The notes under the pieces are model-generated. The model ran no database searches, had not been told where the DNA came from, and saw only the letters and a list, made by a program, of their open reading frames with translations. Shown piece by piece: positions 1 to 6,854 of a stretch of DNA of 12,578 bases (positions within the stretch are counted from its first letter, which is position 1; each line of letters begins with the position of its first letter). A program made the position numbers and the translations under genes. The stretch is taken from NCBI GenBank assembly GCA_024277955.1, contig JAJRUE010000208.1, positions 1-12,578 of the forward strand, given 5' to 3'. Source of the stretch: Alphaproteobacteria bacterium (GTDB lineage Bacteria > Pseudomonadota > Alphaproteobacteria > Rhodobacterales > Rhodobacteraceae).

Positions 1-263
1 GGATCCTCGTTGACCAGACCGGGGTTGTCCTCAAGCGCGCTGTTCACTTCGACAATCTCGCCGTCGAGCGGGGCCAGGATGTCGGACGCCGCCTTGACGC
101 TCTCGATCACCACCACCTCGTCACCCTTGGTCACGGTGGTGCCGGCCTCGGGCACCTCGACGAAAACGATATCGCCCAGCTGTTCGCTGGCGTGTTCGGT
201 GATGCCCACGACCACAAGGTCGCCCTCGACCTCGAGCCACTCATGTTCCTCGGTGAATTTCAT
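1..263 (-). CDS. gcvH: Glycine cleavage system H protein, partial (3' end outside window)
   Basis: GcvH is the lipoyl-carrying shuttle of the cytosolic glycine cleavage complex: it takes the aminomethyl group from GcvP, presents it to GcvT and is re-oxidised by the L protein. The 87 visible codons read as the H-protein beta barrel, beginning MKFTEEHEWL, with the lipoylation signature VVIESVKAAS and the modified lysine at about residue 57. The ATG at 261-263 has a good Shine-Dalgarno (GGAGAG, about 4 nt upstream). It lies 16 nt downstream of gcvT on the same strand, so the two are co-transcribed under the glycine riboswitch. The family is usually about 120-130 aa, so roughly the last third is cut off by the window edge; gcvP is expected next but cannot be seen. 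Confidence 0.96.
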   Translation of the reverse strand, partial: MKFTEEHEWLEVEGDLVVVGITEHASEQLGDIVFVEVPEAGTTVTKGDEVVVIESVKAASDILAPLDGEIVEVNSALEDNPGLVNED

Positions 264-279
264 TTGTCTCTCCTCGTGT

Positions 280-1410
280 TCAACGTTTGTAGTTCGACGA
301 CCGGAACGGCATTGGCGACACCACGGCGGGCAGCCGCTTGCCGCGCACCTCGCCCATTATCCGCGTGCCGTCAACCGCGTGTTCGCTTCCCACATAGCCC
401 ATCGCCATCGGGCGCGCGATCGACGGCCCGTAAGCGCCCGAGGTCACGGCACCGATCGCTTCGCCCCCCTCGGTGTCGGCAAAGAGCGCCGTGCCCTCGC
501 GCATCGGCGCGCGGCCTTCGGGCAGGATGCCCACGCGCCGGCGCGGGGCGCCGTTTTCCAGCTCGTCCAGAATGCGCGCGGCGCCGGGGAAGCCGCCTTC
601 GCGCGCGCCCCCCTGGCGGCGCACCTTCTGGATCGCCCATTCCAGCGCCGCCTCGACGGGCGATGTGGTTTCGTCGATGTCATGGCCATAAAGGCACAAG
701 CCCGCTTCCAGCCGCAAACTGTCGCGCGCGCCAAGGCCGATGGGTTCGACCTCTTCCATCTCCAGCAGCGCCCGGGCCAGATCCACCGCCTTGCCGCCCG
801 GCACCGAGATTTCATAGCCGTCTTCGCCGGTATAGCCCGAGCGCGACACCCAGCATTCTTCGCCGAAGAACCCAAGGTTGGCGCTGTCCATGAAGCGCAT
901 GCCCGCGGCATAGGGGTTCAGCCGCGACAGCGCCGCTTCGGCCTGCGGCCCCTGCAGCGCGATCAGGGCGCGGTCCTCGATCACTTCGATCTCGCAAGCC
1001 TCGGACAGGTGTGCGCGCAGATGCGCGATGTCGGCGTCCTTGCAGGCGGCGTTCACCACCAGCAGCAGATGGTCGCCGCGGTTGGCCACCATCAGGTCAT
1101 CGAGGATGCCGCCCGCCTCATTGGTGAACATCGCGTAGCGCTGGCGGCCTTCCTTGAGGCCCAGCACCGACACCGGCACCAGGCTTTCCAGCGCCAGCGC
1201 CGCATCCGCCAGATCGCCCGAGCGCGGGCGCAAGATCACCTGGCCCATGTGGGAGACGTCGAACAGGCCGGCGCTGGCGCGGGTGTGCAGGTGTTCCTTC
1301 AGCACCCCGGGCGCATATTGCACCGGCATTTCATAGCCCGCGAACGGAACCATTTTCGCGCCGAGTTCATTGTGAAGATCGAAGAAAACCGTGCGTTTCA
1401 GATCGGCCAT
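280..1410 (-). CDS. gcvT: Aminomethyltransferase (glycine cleavage system T protein)
   Basis: GcvT moves the methylene carbon from the aminomethyl-lipoyl arm of GcvH to tetrahydrofolate, releasing ammonia. The 376-aa product is the normal family length (E. coli about 364). It begins MADLKRTVFFDLH, has the N-terminal folate-binding region with FDVSHMGQ (about 50-57), the conserved GGILDDL segment (about 100-106) carrying the catalytic aspartate, and SGYTGEDGYEIS. The C-terminal barrel ends ...SPMPFRSSNYKR. The frame stays open 52 codons upstream, but that extension runs through the riboswitch and is not protein-like. The ATG at 1408-1410 sits behind a GAGGGG Shine-Dalgarno and matches the family N-terminus. 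It is first in the operon, followed by gcvH after 16 nt, and is controlled by the upstream glycine riboswitch. Confidence 0.97.
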   Translation of the reverse strand: MADLKRTVFFDLHNELGAKMVPFAGYEMPVQYAPGVLKEHLHTRASAGLFDVSHMGQVILRPRSGDLADAALALESLVPVSVLGLKEGRQRYAMFTNEAGGILDDLMVANRGDHLLLVVNAACKDADIAHLRAHLSEACEIEVIEDRALIALQGPQAEAALSRLNPYAAGMRFMDSANLGFFGEECWVSRSGYTGEDGYEISVPGGKAVDLARALLEMEEVEPIGLGARDSLRLEAGLCLYGHDIDETTSPVEAALEWAIQKVRRQGGAREGGFPGAARILDELENGAPRRRVGILPEGRAPMREGTALFADTEGGEAIGAVTSGAYGPSIARPMAMGYVGSEHAVDGTRIMGEVRGKRLPAVVSPMPFRSSNYKR

Positions 1411-1411
1411 G

Positions 1412-1475
1412 CCGCCCCTCTTTGTCAAATCGCCGGGTTGTCGCAGACCGGCACCAAACAGGCGGTCTGACCGCC
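1412..1475 (-). promoter_or_regulatory. Probable riboswitch expression platform with alternative hairpins
   Basis: Between aptamer 2 and gcvT the RNA can form two mutually exclusive stems. Hairpin A pairs GGCGG (1475-1471) with CCGCC (1465-1461). Hairpin B pairs CAGACCG (1469-1463) with CGGTCTG (1450-1444), and overlaps the 3' arm of A. The same CCGCC can also pair with GGCGG at 1416-1412, beside the GAGGGG Shine-Dalgarno of gcvT. There is no T-run after either hairpin, so control of translation start is more likely than an intrinsic terminator. The pairings are read directly; their regulatory role is inference. Confidence 0.55.
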
Positions 1476-1487
1476 TTTCGATGCCCC

Positions 1488-1643
1488 CTCTGTCCTTTCG
1501 CCTGAGATCGCTATCCCTTCGGCGCCCCGGATCAGGTCCGGGGTCTCTCCAGAGTTTTGTGCCCATGCGCAGGTCCTAGGGCCTGAGAGTTTCCGGGGCG
1601 GTTGCTCCTTCGGCACTGGCGGCGAGCCAGATTCTCCCTGCGC
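1488..1643 (-). promoter_or_regulatory. Tandem glycine riboswitch (two aptamers) upstream of gcvT
   Basis: On the minus strand two glycine aptamers follow one another. Aptamer 1 (1643-1567) is closed by a perfect 7-bp P1 stem, GCGCAGG at 1643-1637 with CCTGCGC at 1573-1567. It contains GGGAGAA, the hallmark GCCGAAGGAGCAA and AAACTCTCAGG. A linker of about 12 nt leads to aptamer 2 (1554-1488), closed by CTCTG/CAGAG. It contains GGAGAGACC, GCCGAAGGGATAGC and the hallmark ATCTCAGGCGAAAGGACAGAG. The order, conserved boxes and spacing match the cooperative tandem glycine riboswitch class, which in other bacteria turns on gcv genes when glycine is abundant. That it is an ON switch here is inferred from the downstream gcvT-gcvH genes. 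Confidence 0.95.
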
Positions 1644-1654
1644 TGACGCGGGCG

Positions 1655-1683
1655 AGGCTAGCCGAGCTAGCGCCGCGAGACAA
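1655..1683 (-). promoter_or_regulatory. Candidate sigma-70 type promoter of the gcv operon, with overlapping dyad
   Basis: On the minus strand TTGTCT (1683-1678) is followed after exactly 17 bp by TAGCCT (1660-1655). A start about 7 nt further would fall near 1648, a few bases before the first riboswitch helix, which is the expected geometry. The -10 box and spacer contain an inverted repeat GCTAGC-CGA-GCTAGC (1657-1671), which could be an operator or could simply be chance. Confidence 0.5.
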
Positions 1684-1721
1684 CCCCGCGTGTGCGATGG
1701 TATGCCGAGCTGTCGATCGGA

Positions 1722-1810
1722 GCGCCCCTAGCGGGGCGCACGGTTTTCATGTCGGCCCCTGGCGGGGCCTCCGGTCCGCTCCGCTCGGGGAGTATTTCGG
1801 CAAGAAGAAG
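1722..1810 (+). repeat. Hairpin-rich intergenic element of the Rhodobacteraceae type
   Basis: Two perfect hairpins follow each other: GCGCCCC-TAGC-GGGGCGC (1722-1739, then ACGGTTTT) and GGCCCC-TGGC-GGGGCC (1754-1769). After them come the sequences GGGGAGTATTT (1787-1797) and CAAGAAGAAG (1801-1810). From memory, close variants of hairpin plus GGGGAGTATTT plus CAAGAAGAAG recur between genes in Rhodobacteraceae genomes; I cannot verify this here, and it occurs once in this window. The first hairpin with its T-run could also act as a terminator for plus-strand transcription, though no plus-strand gene ends just before it. Confidence 0.5.
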
Positions 1811-1859
1811 CGATGAATTGCCGGTTGATCGCGCCGGCGAGGCGCGGGATACAGGCGCC

Positions 1860-2420
1860 ATGAGCGAGACTTTCATTTTCGGCTACGGGTCGCTGGTGAA
1901 CCGGGCGACGCATGATTACGACACCGCGCACCGGGCCACATTGCGCGGCTGGCGGCGGGCCTGGCGGCATACCACCCGGCGCGAGGTGGCGTTTTTGAAC
2001 GTGGTGCCGGAACCGGGGCACGTCTTGAAGGGGATGGTTCTGGGGGTGCCCCATGTGGCGCCGGATCTGGACCGGCGCGAATATGCCTACAGCCGCGCCG
2101 ACGTGACCGATGTGGTGGAACATCCCATGGCGGGCCGGCCGCGTGTCAACCTGTTCGCGATCCCTCCGGGGCAGGATGATGGCCGGAACGGGCATGTGCT
2201 GTTGCTCAGCTATATCGACGTGGTGGCGCAGGGGTATCTGCACGAGTTCGGCGACGATGGCGTGCAGGCGTTTTTTGAAACCACCGAGGGCTGGGACGCC
2301 CCGGTGATCGACGATCGCGCCGCGCCGCGCTACCCCCGGGCGCAACCGGTGGACGATACGCTGGCCGGGCTGGTGGATCACTGGCTGGCGCAGGTCGGCG
2401 CCGCGGTGCGGAAGGGCTGA
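1860..2420 (+). CDS. Gamma-glutamylcyclotransferase-fold (GGCT/AIG2-like) protein
   Basis: This 186-aa protein belongs to the gamma-glutamylcyclotransferase-like fold. Family members release 5-oxoproline from gamma-glutamyl compounds, but the substrate of this protein is unknown. The diagnostic substrate-loop motif YGSL is at residues 9-12 in FIFGYGSLVNRATH. A candidate catalytic glutamate lies at residue 74 in RREYAYSRADV. The strand just after YGSL carries the usual LRGWRRAW segment. The frame stays open upstream to 1692, but that part crosses a non-coding hairpin element. I chose the ATG at 1860 because the family begins only a few residues before the YGSL strand. There is no strong Shine-Dalgarno. 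The stop is 3 nt before the next gene, so the two form an operon. Expected to be cytosolic, as no signal peptide is seen. Confidence 0.85.
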   Translation: MSETFIFGYGSLVNRATHDYDTAHRATLRGWRRAWRHTTRREVAFLNVVPEPGHVLKGMVLGVPHVAPDLDRREYAYSRADVTDVVEHPMAGRPRVNLFAIPPGQDDGRNGHVLLLSYIDVVAQGYLHEFGDDGVQAFFETTEGWDAPVIDDRAAPRYPRAQPVDDTLAGLVDHWLAQVGAAVRKG

Positions 2421-2423
2421 GGT

Positions 2424-3026
2424 TTGTCGGAACAGCGCCTGAACCGCCAGTTCGATTTTCTGAACGAAGCCGACCGGCTGAAATCGGTCTTGCGCGCGAC
2501 CACGCTGAACGACGGCGCGCGGCGCGAAAACTCGGCCGAGCACAGTTGGCATATCGCGCTTTATGCGCTGGCGATGGCCGAACACGCGACCCGGCCCGTC
2601 AATACCGACCGGGTGATCCGCATGCTGCTGATCCATGATCTGGTGGAAATCGACGCCGGCGATGCGCCGATCCATGGCGACCATGACCCCAAGGAACAGG
2701 CCGCCCGCGAACAGGCCGCCGCCGACCGTCTGTTCGGGCTGTTGCCGCCCGATCAGGGCGGGCCTTTGCGCGCGCTTTGGGAAGAATTCGAGGCCGCGCA
2801 AAGCGACGATGCGATCTTTGCGAAATCCATCGACCGGGTGCAGCCGGTGATGTCGAACCTGTGCAGCGGGGGCCGGTCGTGGATCGACTACGACGTGACC
2901 GCGGCGCAGATTGAAACCCGGGTCGGTGCAAAGGTCAGCCGCGGCGCGCCGGCTGTCTGGGCGCATCTGAAGGATCGGATCGCGGCCTGGTTCGCAACGG
3001 ATGCCGGCCGCGATCCCGGGGCCTGA
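2424..3026 (+). CDS. HD-domain phosphohydrolase, YfbR/HDDC2-like (probable 5'-nucleotidase type)
   Basis: This 200-aa protein has the HD metal-binding quartet of the YfbR/HDDC2 branch: His40 (in ENSAEHSWH), His71-Asp72 (in LLIHDLVEIDAGD) and Asp137 (in KSIDRVQPVMSN). Relatives are divalent-metal phosphohydrolases; E. coli YfbR removes phosphate from deoxynucleoside monophosphates. The exact substrate here is inferred. Translation appears to start at TTG 2424, since no ATG or GTG lies near the family N-terminus (RLNRQFDFLNEADRLK). An AAGG stretch about 8-9 nt upstream, inside the end of the preceding gene, can serve as Shine-Dalgarno. It begins 3 nt after the stop of the GGCT-like gene, suggesting translational coupling. 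Its 3' end is only 6 nt from the end of convergent gltX. Confidence 0.87.
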   Translation: MSEQRLNRQFDFLNEADRLKSVLRATTLNDGARRENSAEHSWHIALYALAMAEHATRPVNTDRVIRMLLIHDLVEIDAGDAPIHGDHDPKEQAAREQAAADRLFGLLPPDQGGPLRALWEEFEAAQSDDAIFAKSIDRVQPVMSNLCSGGRSWIDYDVTAAQIETRVGAKVSRGAPAVWAHLKDRIAAWFATDAGRDPGA

Positions 3027-3032
3027 GCCGCG

Positions 3033-4355
3033 TCAGAGCGTCGGCTTTTTCTGCAACAGCGCCATGACATCGGCCATCTCGGGGCCGCGTTCGCGCCCGG
3101 TGATGGCCTTGCGCAGCGGCATGAACAGGGCGCGGCCCTTGCGCCCGGTCTTTTCCTTGACCGCCGCCGTCCAGGCGCCCCAGGTATCGCCGTCATAGGG
3201 GGCATCCCCCAGAAGCGACAGGGCCTCGGCCACGAAATCGCGGTCCTGGTCGTCGACCAGCGGGGTGGCGCCATCGCGGAACAACTGCCACCAGGCGGCC
3301 ATGTCATCGAGCACGTTGATGTTGTCGCGCACCACCAGCCAGAACCGTTCGGCCAGATCGTCGGGCACCCCGAGCGCCGCCACCTTGTCGGCCACCGCCG
3401 CGTAGGGCAGGCCCTGAAGGTAGCGCGCGGTCAGCGGCAGCAGGTCGGCTTCGTCGAACTTGGTGGGGGCGGCGCCGAAACGCGAAATATCGAACCCCGC
3501 GATCAGCTCGTCCAGGCTGGTGCGCAACTCGACCGGGTCGGACGACCCCAGTCGCGCCATCAGCGCCAAAAGCGCCATCGGTTCGATCCCGCGGGCGCGC
3601 AGATCGCGCAGCGAAAGCGTGCCCAGCCGTTTCGACAGCGCTTCGCCCTGCGGGCCGGTCAGCAGCGAATGGTGGGCAAACTCCGGCACGCTGCCGCCAA
3701 GCGCGCGGATGATCTGGATTTGCGTCGCGGTGTTGGTCACATGGTCCGAGCCGCGCACCACGTTGGTAATCCCGTGGTCGATGTCGTCGCACACCGACGC
3801 CAGCGTATACAGGAACTGCCCGTCGCCGCGGATCAGCACCGGGTCCGACACGCTGGCCGCATCGATCGACAGCGGCCCGAGGATGCCGTCGGTCCATTCG
3901 ATCCGCTCGTGATCCAGCTTGAAGCGCCAGTGGCCGGGGCCGCGTTCAGCGCGCAGCTTTTCCTTTTCGGCCTCTGACAGGGCCAGCGCCGAACGGTCGT
4001 AGACCGGCGGTTTGCCCATGTTCAGCTGCTTCTTGCGCTTCAGGTCCAGCTCTGTCGGGGTTTCGAAACATTCGTACAGCCGCCCCGCCGCACGCAGCTC
4101 ATCGGCGGCCGCCTGGTAGCGCGCGAGCCGGCTCGACTGATGCTCCAGCCGGTCCCAGGTCAGCCCCAGCCAGGTCAGGTCTTCCTTGATCGCCTCTTCG
4201 TATTCGGGCTTCGAGCGTTCGGCATCGGTATCGTCGATGCGCAGGATGAACGTGCCGCCCGCCTTGCGCGCGATCATGTAGTTGAACAGCGCCGTGCGCA
4301 GGTTGCCGATATGCAGGTATCCCGTGGGGGACGGGGCGAAACGGGTGGTGGTCAT
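3033..4355 (-). CDS. gltX: Glutamyl-tRNA synthetase (short, HIGN-type alphaproteobacterial paralogue)
   Basis: A class I aminoacyl-tRNA synthetase that attaches glutamate to tRNA. The Rossmann signature reads RFAPSPTGYLHIGNLRTALF, with HIGN at 15-18 instead of HIGH, and the KMSKS loop is EALSKRLGTLSLRD (about 238-251). FILRIDDTDAERS and the tRNA-acceptor region are intact. At 440 aa it is shorter than E. coli GltX (471). The zinc-binding cysteines of the E. coli enzyme are not kept: only YECFETP (residues 94-100) remains. Alphaproteobacteria often carry two GltX proteins, and tRNA-Gln is charged through Glu-tRNA-Gln; which tRNA this copy prefers cannot be told. The ATG at 4353-4355 has a GGAGAA Shine-Dalgarno 7 nt upstream. 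Confidence 0.95.
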   Translation of the reverse strand: MTTTRFAPSPTGYLHIGNLRTALFNYMIARKAGGTFILRIDDTDAERSKPEYEEAIKEDLTWLGLTWDRLEHQSSRLARYQAAADELRAAGRLYECFETPTELDLKRKKQLNMGKPPVYDRSALALSEAEKEKLRAERGPGHWRFKLDHERIEWTDGILGPLSIDAASVSDPVLIRGDGQFLYTLASVCDDIDHGITNVVRGSDHVTNTATQIQIIRALGGSVPEFAHHSLLTGPQGEALSKRLGTLSLRDLRARGIEPMALLALMARLGSSDPVELRTSLDELIAGFDISRFGAAPTKFDEADLLPLTARYLQGLPYAAVADKVAALGVPDDLAERFWLVVRDNINVLDDMAAWWQLFRDGATPLVDDQDRDFVAEALSLLGDAPYDGDTWGAWTAAVKEKTGRKGRALFMPLRKAITGRERGPEMADVMALLQKKPTL

Positions 4356-4709
4356 GGGCGTTCTCCGACAGGGTTCTGCCGTTTTTCACAAGACGCCGCC
4401 TTTGTCCAGTTGCGCCTGAAAATCCGGCCGGTGCCCCGGCACGCTCAGGACCGGGTTCTGGCCCTTGCGAGTTGGGGCCGCACCGCCGGATATGGGGGCG
4501 ATCCGGCCGCGACCTTCCGTATCCAGCCCGGTTCACCCTGCATGCGGAGAAACCCGGCCATTCGCACCGCGCAACGAATTGAACCTTTCCATCAGACCGC
4601 CAATCCACCATATGGACGGTCACGACCGGTCATCGCCCCGACCAAAAGGCCGGCCGCCCCGTCCATGGGGCGCCACAACAAATGGGGCGCCACAACAAGG
4701 AGAAAACCG
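4356..4709. other. Intergenic region between divergent gltX and copD-like genes
   Basis: This 354-bp stretch holds no convincing gene or RNA. It contains a perfect hairpin GCCGGAT-N9-ATCCGGC (4485-4507) without a T-run. It also has a small dyad CGGTC-AC-GACCG (4617-4628), a possible hairpin CGCCCC-N6-GGGGCG (4655-4672) and a 17-bp tandem duplication (4665-4698). A TTGAAC at 4579-4584 could be a -35 for the plus-strand gene, but no good -10 follows at the right distance. Divergent promoters must lie here, yet I cannot place them with confidence. Confidence 0.6.
4665..4698 (+). repeat. Perfect 17-bp tandem duplication before the copD-like gene
   Basis: ATGGGGCGCCACAACAA occurs twice in immediate succession (4665-4681 and 4682-4698) with no mismatch. 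The second copy runs into the AAGGAG Shine-Dalgarno of the following gene, so the duplication is in its 5' leader. Because 17 is not a multiple of three, a translated upstream extension would change frame between copies, which argues that it is non-coding. Confidence 0.95.
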
Positions 4710-5156
4710 ATGGACCTGTTCTGGATCACCCTGTTCCTGCACCTGCTTGGCGCGACCATATGGGCCGGTGGGCACCTGGTGCTGGCGCTGGCGATCCTGC
4801 CGCGCGCGCTCAGGGCCGGCGACCCGGCGCTGCTGAAGGGCTATGCGATGGGCTACATGCGTATCGCGATGCCGGCGCTGGCGCTGCAGATCGTCACCGG
4901 CTTCTGGCTGGCCCTGCAGGTGGTGCCCGACTGGCGCACATGGCTGAGCTTTTCCGATCCGCAGACCATTGGTATCGGGATCAAGATCGTGCTGCTTGGC
5001 GCCACGCTGGGGCTGATCGCCAGCCGCATGCTGGGCGGTCATTCGCATCACGGCCCGGGCGGGCTGAAAAACATGGCATGGCACCTGCGGGCGATGACGC
5101 TGGTGGCGGTGCTGTTCCTGGCCGCCGGCGCATTCCTGCGCACCGGCGGGTTCTGA
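4710..5156 (+). CDS. CopD-family four-helix integral membrane protein
   Basis: This 148-aa protein is almost entirely hydrophobic, with four predicted membrane helices at about residues 4-31, 52-70, 88-106 and 127-144. The N-terminus WITLFLHLLGATIWAGGHLV and the segment GYMRIAMPALALQIVTGFW resemble the CopD/PF05425 domain, in which conserved histidines (here His11 and His22) may bind copper or heme. A histidine-rich loop HSHHGPGG (111-118) lies between helices 3 and 4, and another His is at 125. HemJ-like proteins share this four-helix layout and are an alternative. Function in copper handling is inferred from the family only, and no copC or copper ATPase lies nearby. The ATG at 4710 is preceded by AAGGAG at 7-nt spacing; in-frame ATG 4665 lies in the tandem duplication and is less likely. 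Confidence 0.8.
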   Translation: MDLFWITLFLHLLGATIWAGGHLVLALAILPRALRAGDPALLKGYAMGYMRIAMPALALQIVTGFWLALQVVPDWRTWLSFSDPQTIGIGIKIVLLGATLGLIASRMLGGHSHHGPGGLKNMAWHLRAMTLVAVLFLAAGAFLRTGGF

Positions 5157-5178
5157 CCCCCCTGGTCCCTGGCGCCGC

Positions 5179-6837
5179 TCAGCCCGGGTCGCGCCAGCGG
5201 TTGACGATCGGGTAGCGCCGGTCCAGCCAGAAGCTGCGCATGGTCAGCCGGGTGCCGGGCGCCGACTGGAAGCGCTTGTATTCCGCGAGATACAGCAGGT
5301 GCTCGACCCGTTTGACCACCGCTTCGTCAAAACCGCGCGCGACGATGTCGGCGACCGAGGCTTCTTCGTCCACCAGCCCGTGCAGGATCGCGTCCAGCAC
5401 CTCATAGGGGGGCAGGCTGTCTTCGTCCTTCTGGTCCTCGCGCAGCTCGGCGCTGGGCGGCTTGTCGATGATGCGCGGCGGGATCACAACGCCCGTCGGG
5501 CCCCTCATCCAGTCCCGGTGGTTGGCGTTGCGCCAGCGGCAGGTCTCGAATACGCGGGTTTTATACAGGTCTTTCAGCGGGTTGTAGCCGCCGGCCATGT
5601 CGCCGTAGATGGTCGCGTAGCCCACCGCCATTTCCGACTTGTTGCCGGTGGTCAGCAGCATCTCGCCGAACTTGTTGGACATCGCCATCAGCAGCAGCCC
5701 GCGCAGGCGCGACTGGATGTTTTCTTCGGTGATGTCCGGCTCCAGCCCCGCAAACAGCGGCGCCAGCGTGTCGGTGACCGCCGCCCGGGCCGGGCCGATC
5801 GGCACGGTGTCGTAGCGGCAGCCAAGCGCGTCCGCCACCGCCCGCGCATCGTCCAGCGACGCTTGCGACGTGTATTCCGAAGGCAGCATCACGCAACGCA
5901 GGTTTTCCGGCCCCAGCGCGTCGGCCGCAATCACCGCGACCAGCGCCGAATCGACGCCGCCCGACAGGCCCAGAAGCGCCTTCGAAAACCCGGTCTTGGC
6001 GAAATAGTCGCGCACCGACACCACCATCGCGCGATAGTCCTGTTCCCATGTGTCGGGGATATGCGCCAGCGGCCCCTTGGCGATCCGCCAGCCCTCGGCG
6101 GTTTCGGCAAGCTCGATGGTTTCGATCGCCTCGTCGAAATCCGGCAGTTGCACCGCCAGCCCGCCGCCGGGGTTCAGCGCAAACGAGGCCCCGTCGAACA
6201 CCTGGTCGTCCTGCCCGCCCACCATGTTCAGGTAGATCAGCGGCAGCCCGGTTTCCACGGTGCGTGCGACCATGTGGTTGAACCGGTCGTCCATCTTGCC
6301 CCGGTAATAGGGCGACCCGTTGGGCACCAGCAGGAACTCGGCACCGGTTTCGGCCAGGGTCTCGGCCACGTCCGGGTGCCAGGCGTCTTCGCAGATCGGT
6401 GACCCGATGCGGGTGCCGGACACGCTGTAGGGGCCGCCCAGCGGGCCGGCATCGAACAGGCGCACCTCGTCAAAGACGGTTTCATTGGGCAGGTCGTGCT
6501 TGCGCACCCGCGACGCCACCCGCCCGCCGTTCAGGATCAGATAGCCGTTGTAAAGCCGCCCGTCCTCGGTCACCGGCCCACCGATCGCCAGCGCCGGGCC
6601 ATCGGCGCAATCGGCGGCCAGCGCATCGAGCGCGGCGATGGCGGCGCGGTGAAAGGCCGGCTTCATCACCAGATCCTGGGTGTTGTAGCCGGTGATGAAC
6701 ATTTCCGGCAGCGCCACCAGGTCGGCGCCCGCCGCGCGCCCGGCCTGCCAGGCGGCGCGCGCCTTGGCGGCGTTGCCGGCGATATCGCCAACCGTGGGGT
6801 TCAGCTGCGCCAGCGTCAGCCGGAATTTACGAGCCAT
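5179..6837 (-). CDS. nadE: Glutamine-dependent NAD+ synthetase
   Basis: This enzyme makes NAD+ from deamido-NAD+, ATP and glutamine, the last step of NAD biosynthesis, in the cytosol. At 552 aa it has the two-domain form. The N-terminal nitrilase-like amidase carries the catalytic triad Glu45 (LPEMFITGYN), Lys113 (RKHDLPN) and Cys149 (GSPICEDAWHPD). The C-terminal synthetase carries the P-loop SGGVDS at 292-297 and LLTTGNKSEMAVGY. All key residues are intact, so it should use glutamine directly. The ATG at 6835-6837 matches the family start (RLTLAQLNPTVGD), although its Shine-Dalgarno is poor. Its stop lies 22 nt from the end of the convergent CopD-like gene, and it is divergent from the MORN protein gene. 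Confidence 0.97.
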   Translation of the reverse strand: MARKFRLTLAQLNPTVGDIAGNAAKARAAWQAGRAAGADLVALPEMFITGYNTQDLVMKPAFHRAAIAALDALAADCADGPALAIGGPVTEDGRLYNGYLILNGGRVASRVRKHDLPNETVFDEVRLFDAGPLGGPYSVSGTRIGSPICEDAWHPDVAETLAETGAEFLLVPNGSPYYRGKMDDRFNHMVARTVETGLPLIYLNMVGGQDDQVFDGASFALNPGGGLAVQLPDFDEAIETIELAETAEGWRIAKGPLAHIPDTWEQDYRAMVVSVRDYFAKTGFSKALLGLSGGVDSALVAVIAADALGPENLRCVMLPSEYTSQASLDDARAVADALGCRYDTVPIGPARAAVTDTLAPLFAGLEPDITEENIQSRLRGLLLMAMSNKFGEMLLTTGNKSEMAVGYATIYGDMAGGYNPLKDLYKTRVFETCRWRNANHRDWMRGPTGVVIPPRIIDKPPSAELREDQKDEDSLPPYEVLDAILHGLVDEEASVADIVARGFDEAVVKRVEHLLYLAEYKRFQSAPGTRLTMRSFWLDRRYPIVNRWRDPG

Positions 6838-6854
6838 GCGTCCAACCGTTTCTT

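Noticed and set aside
10..1470. A 486-codon plus-strand frame over gcvH and gcvT
   Set aside because: Antisense shadow of the gcv operon, and it also runs into the riboswitch.
1411..1566. N-terminal extension of gcvT to 1566
   Set aside because: The extra 52 residues would be encoded by riboswitch RNA; the start at 1410 has a Shine-Dalgarno and fits the family.
1728..2966. A 412-codon minus-strand frame across the GGCT and HD genes
   Set aside because: Shadow of two well-supported plus-strand genes, rich in Arg, His and Gln, and matching no family.
4099..4623. A minus-strand frame of 174 codons running from the gltX start into the spacer
   Set aside because: It overlaps gltX out of frame and encodes an Arg/Pro-rich sequence of no recognisable family.
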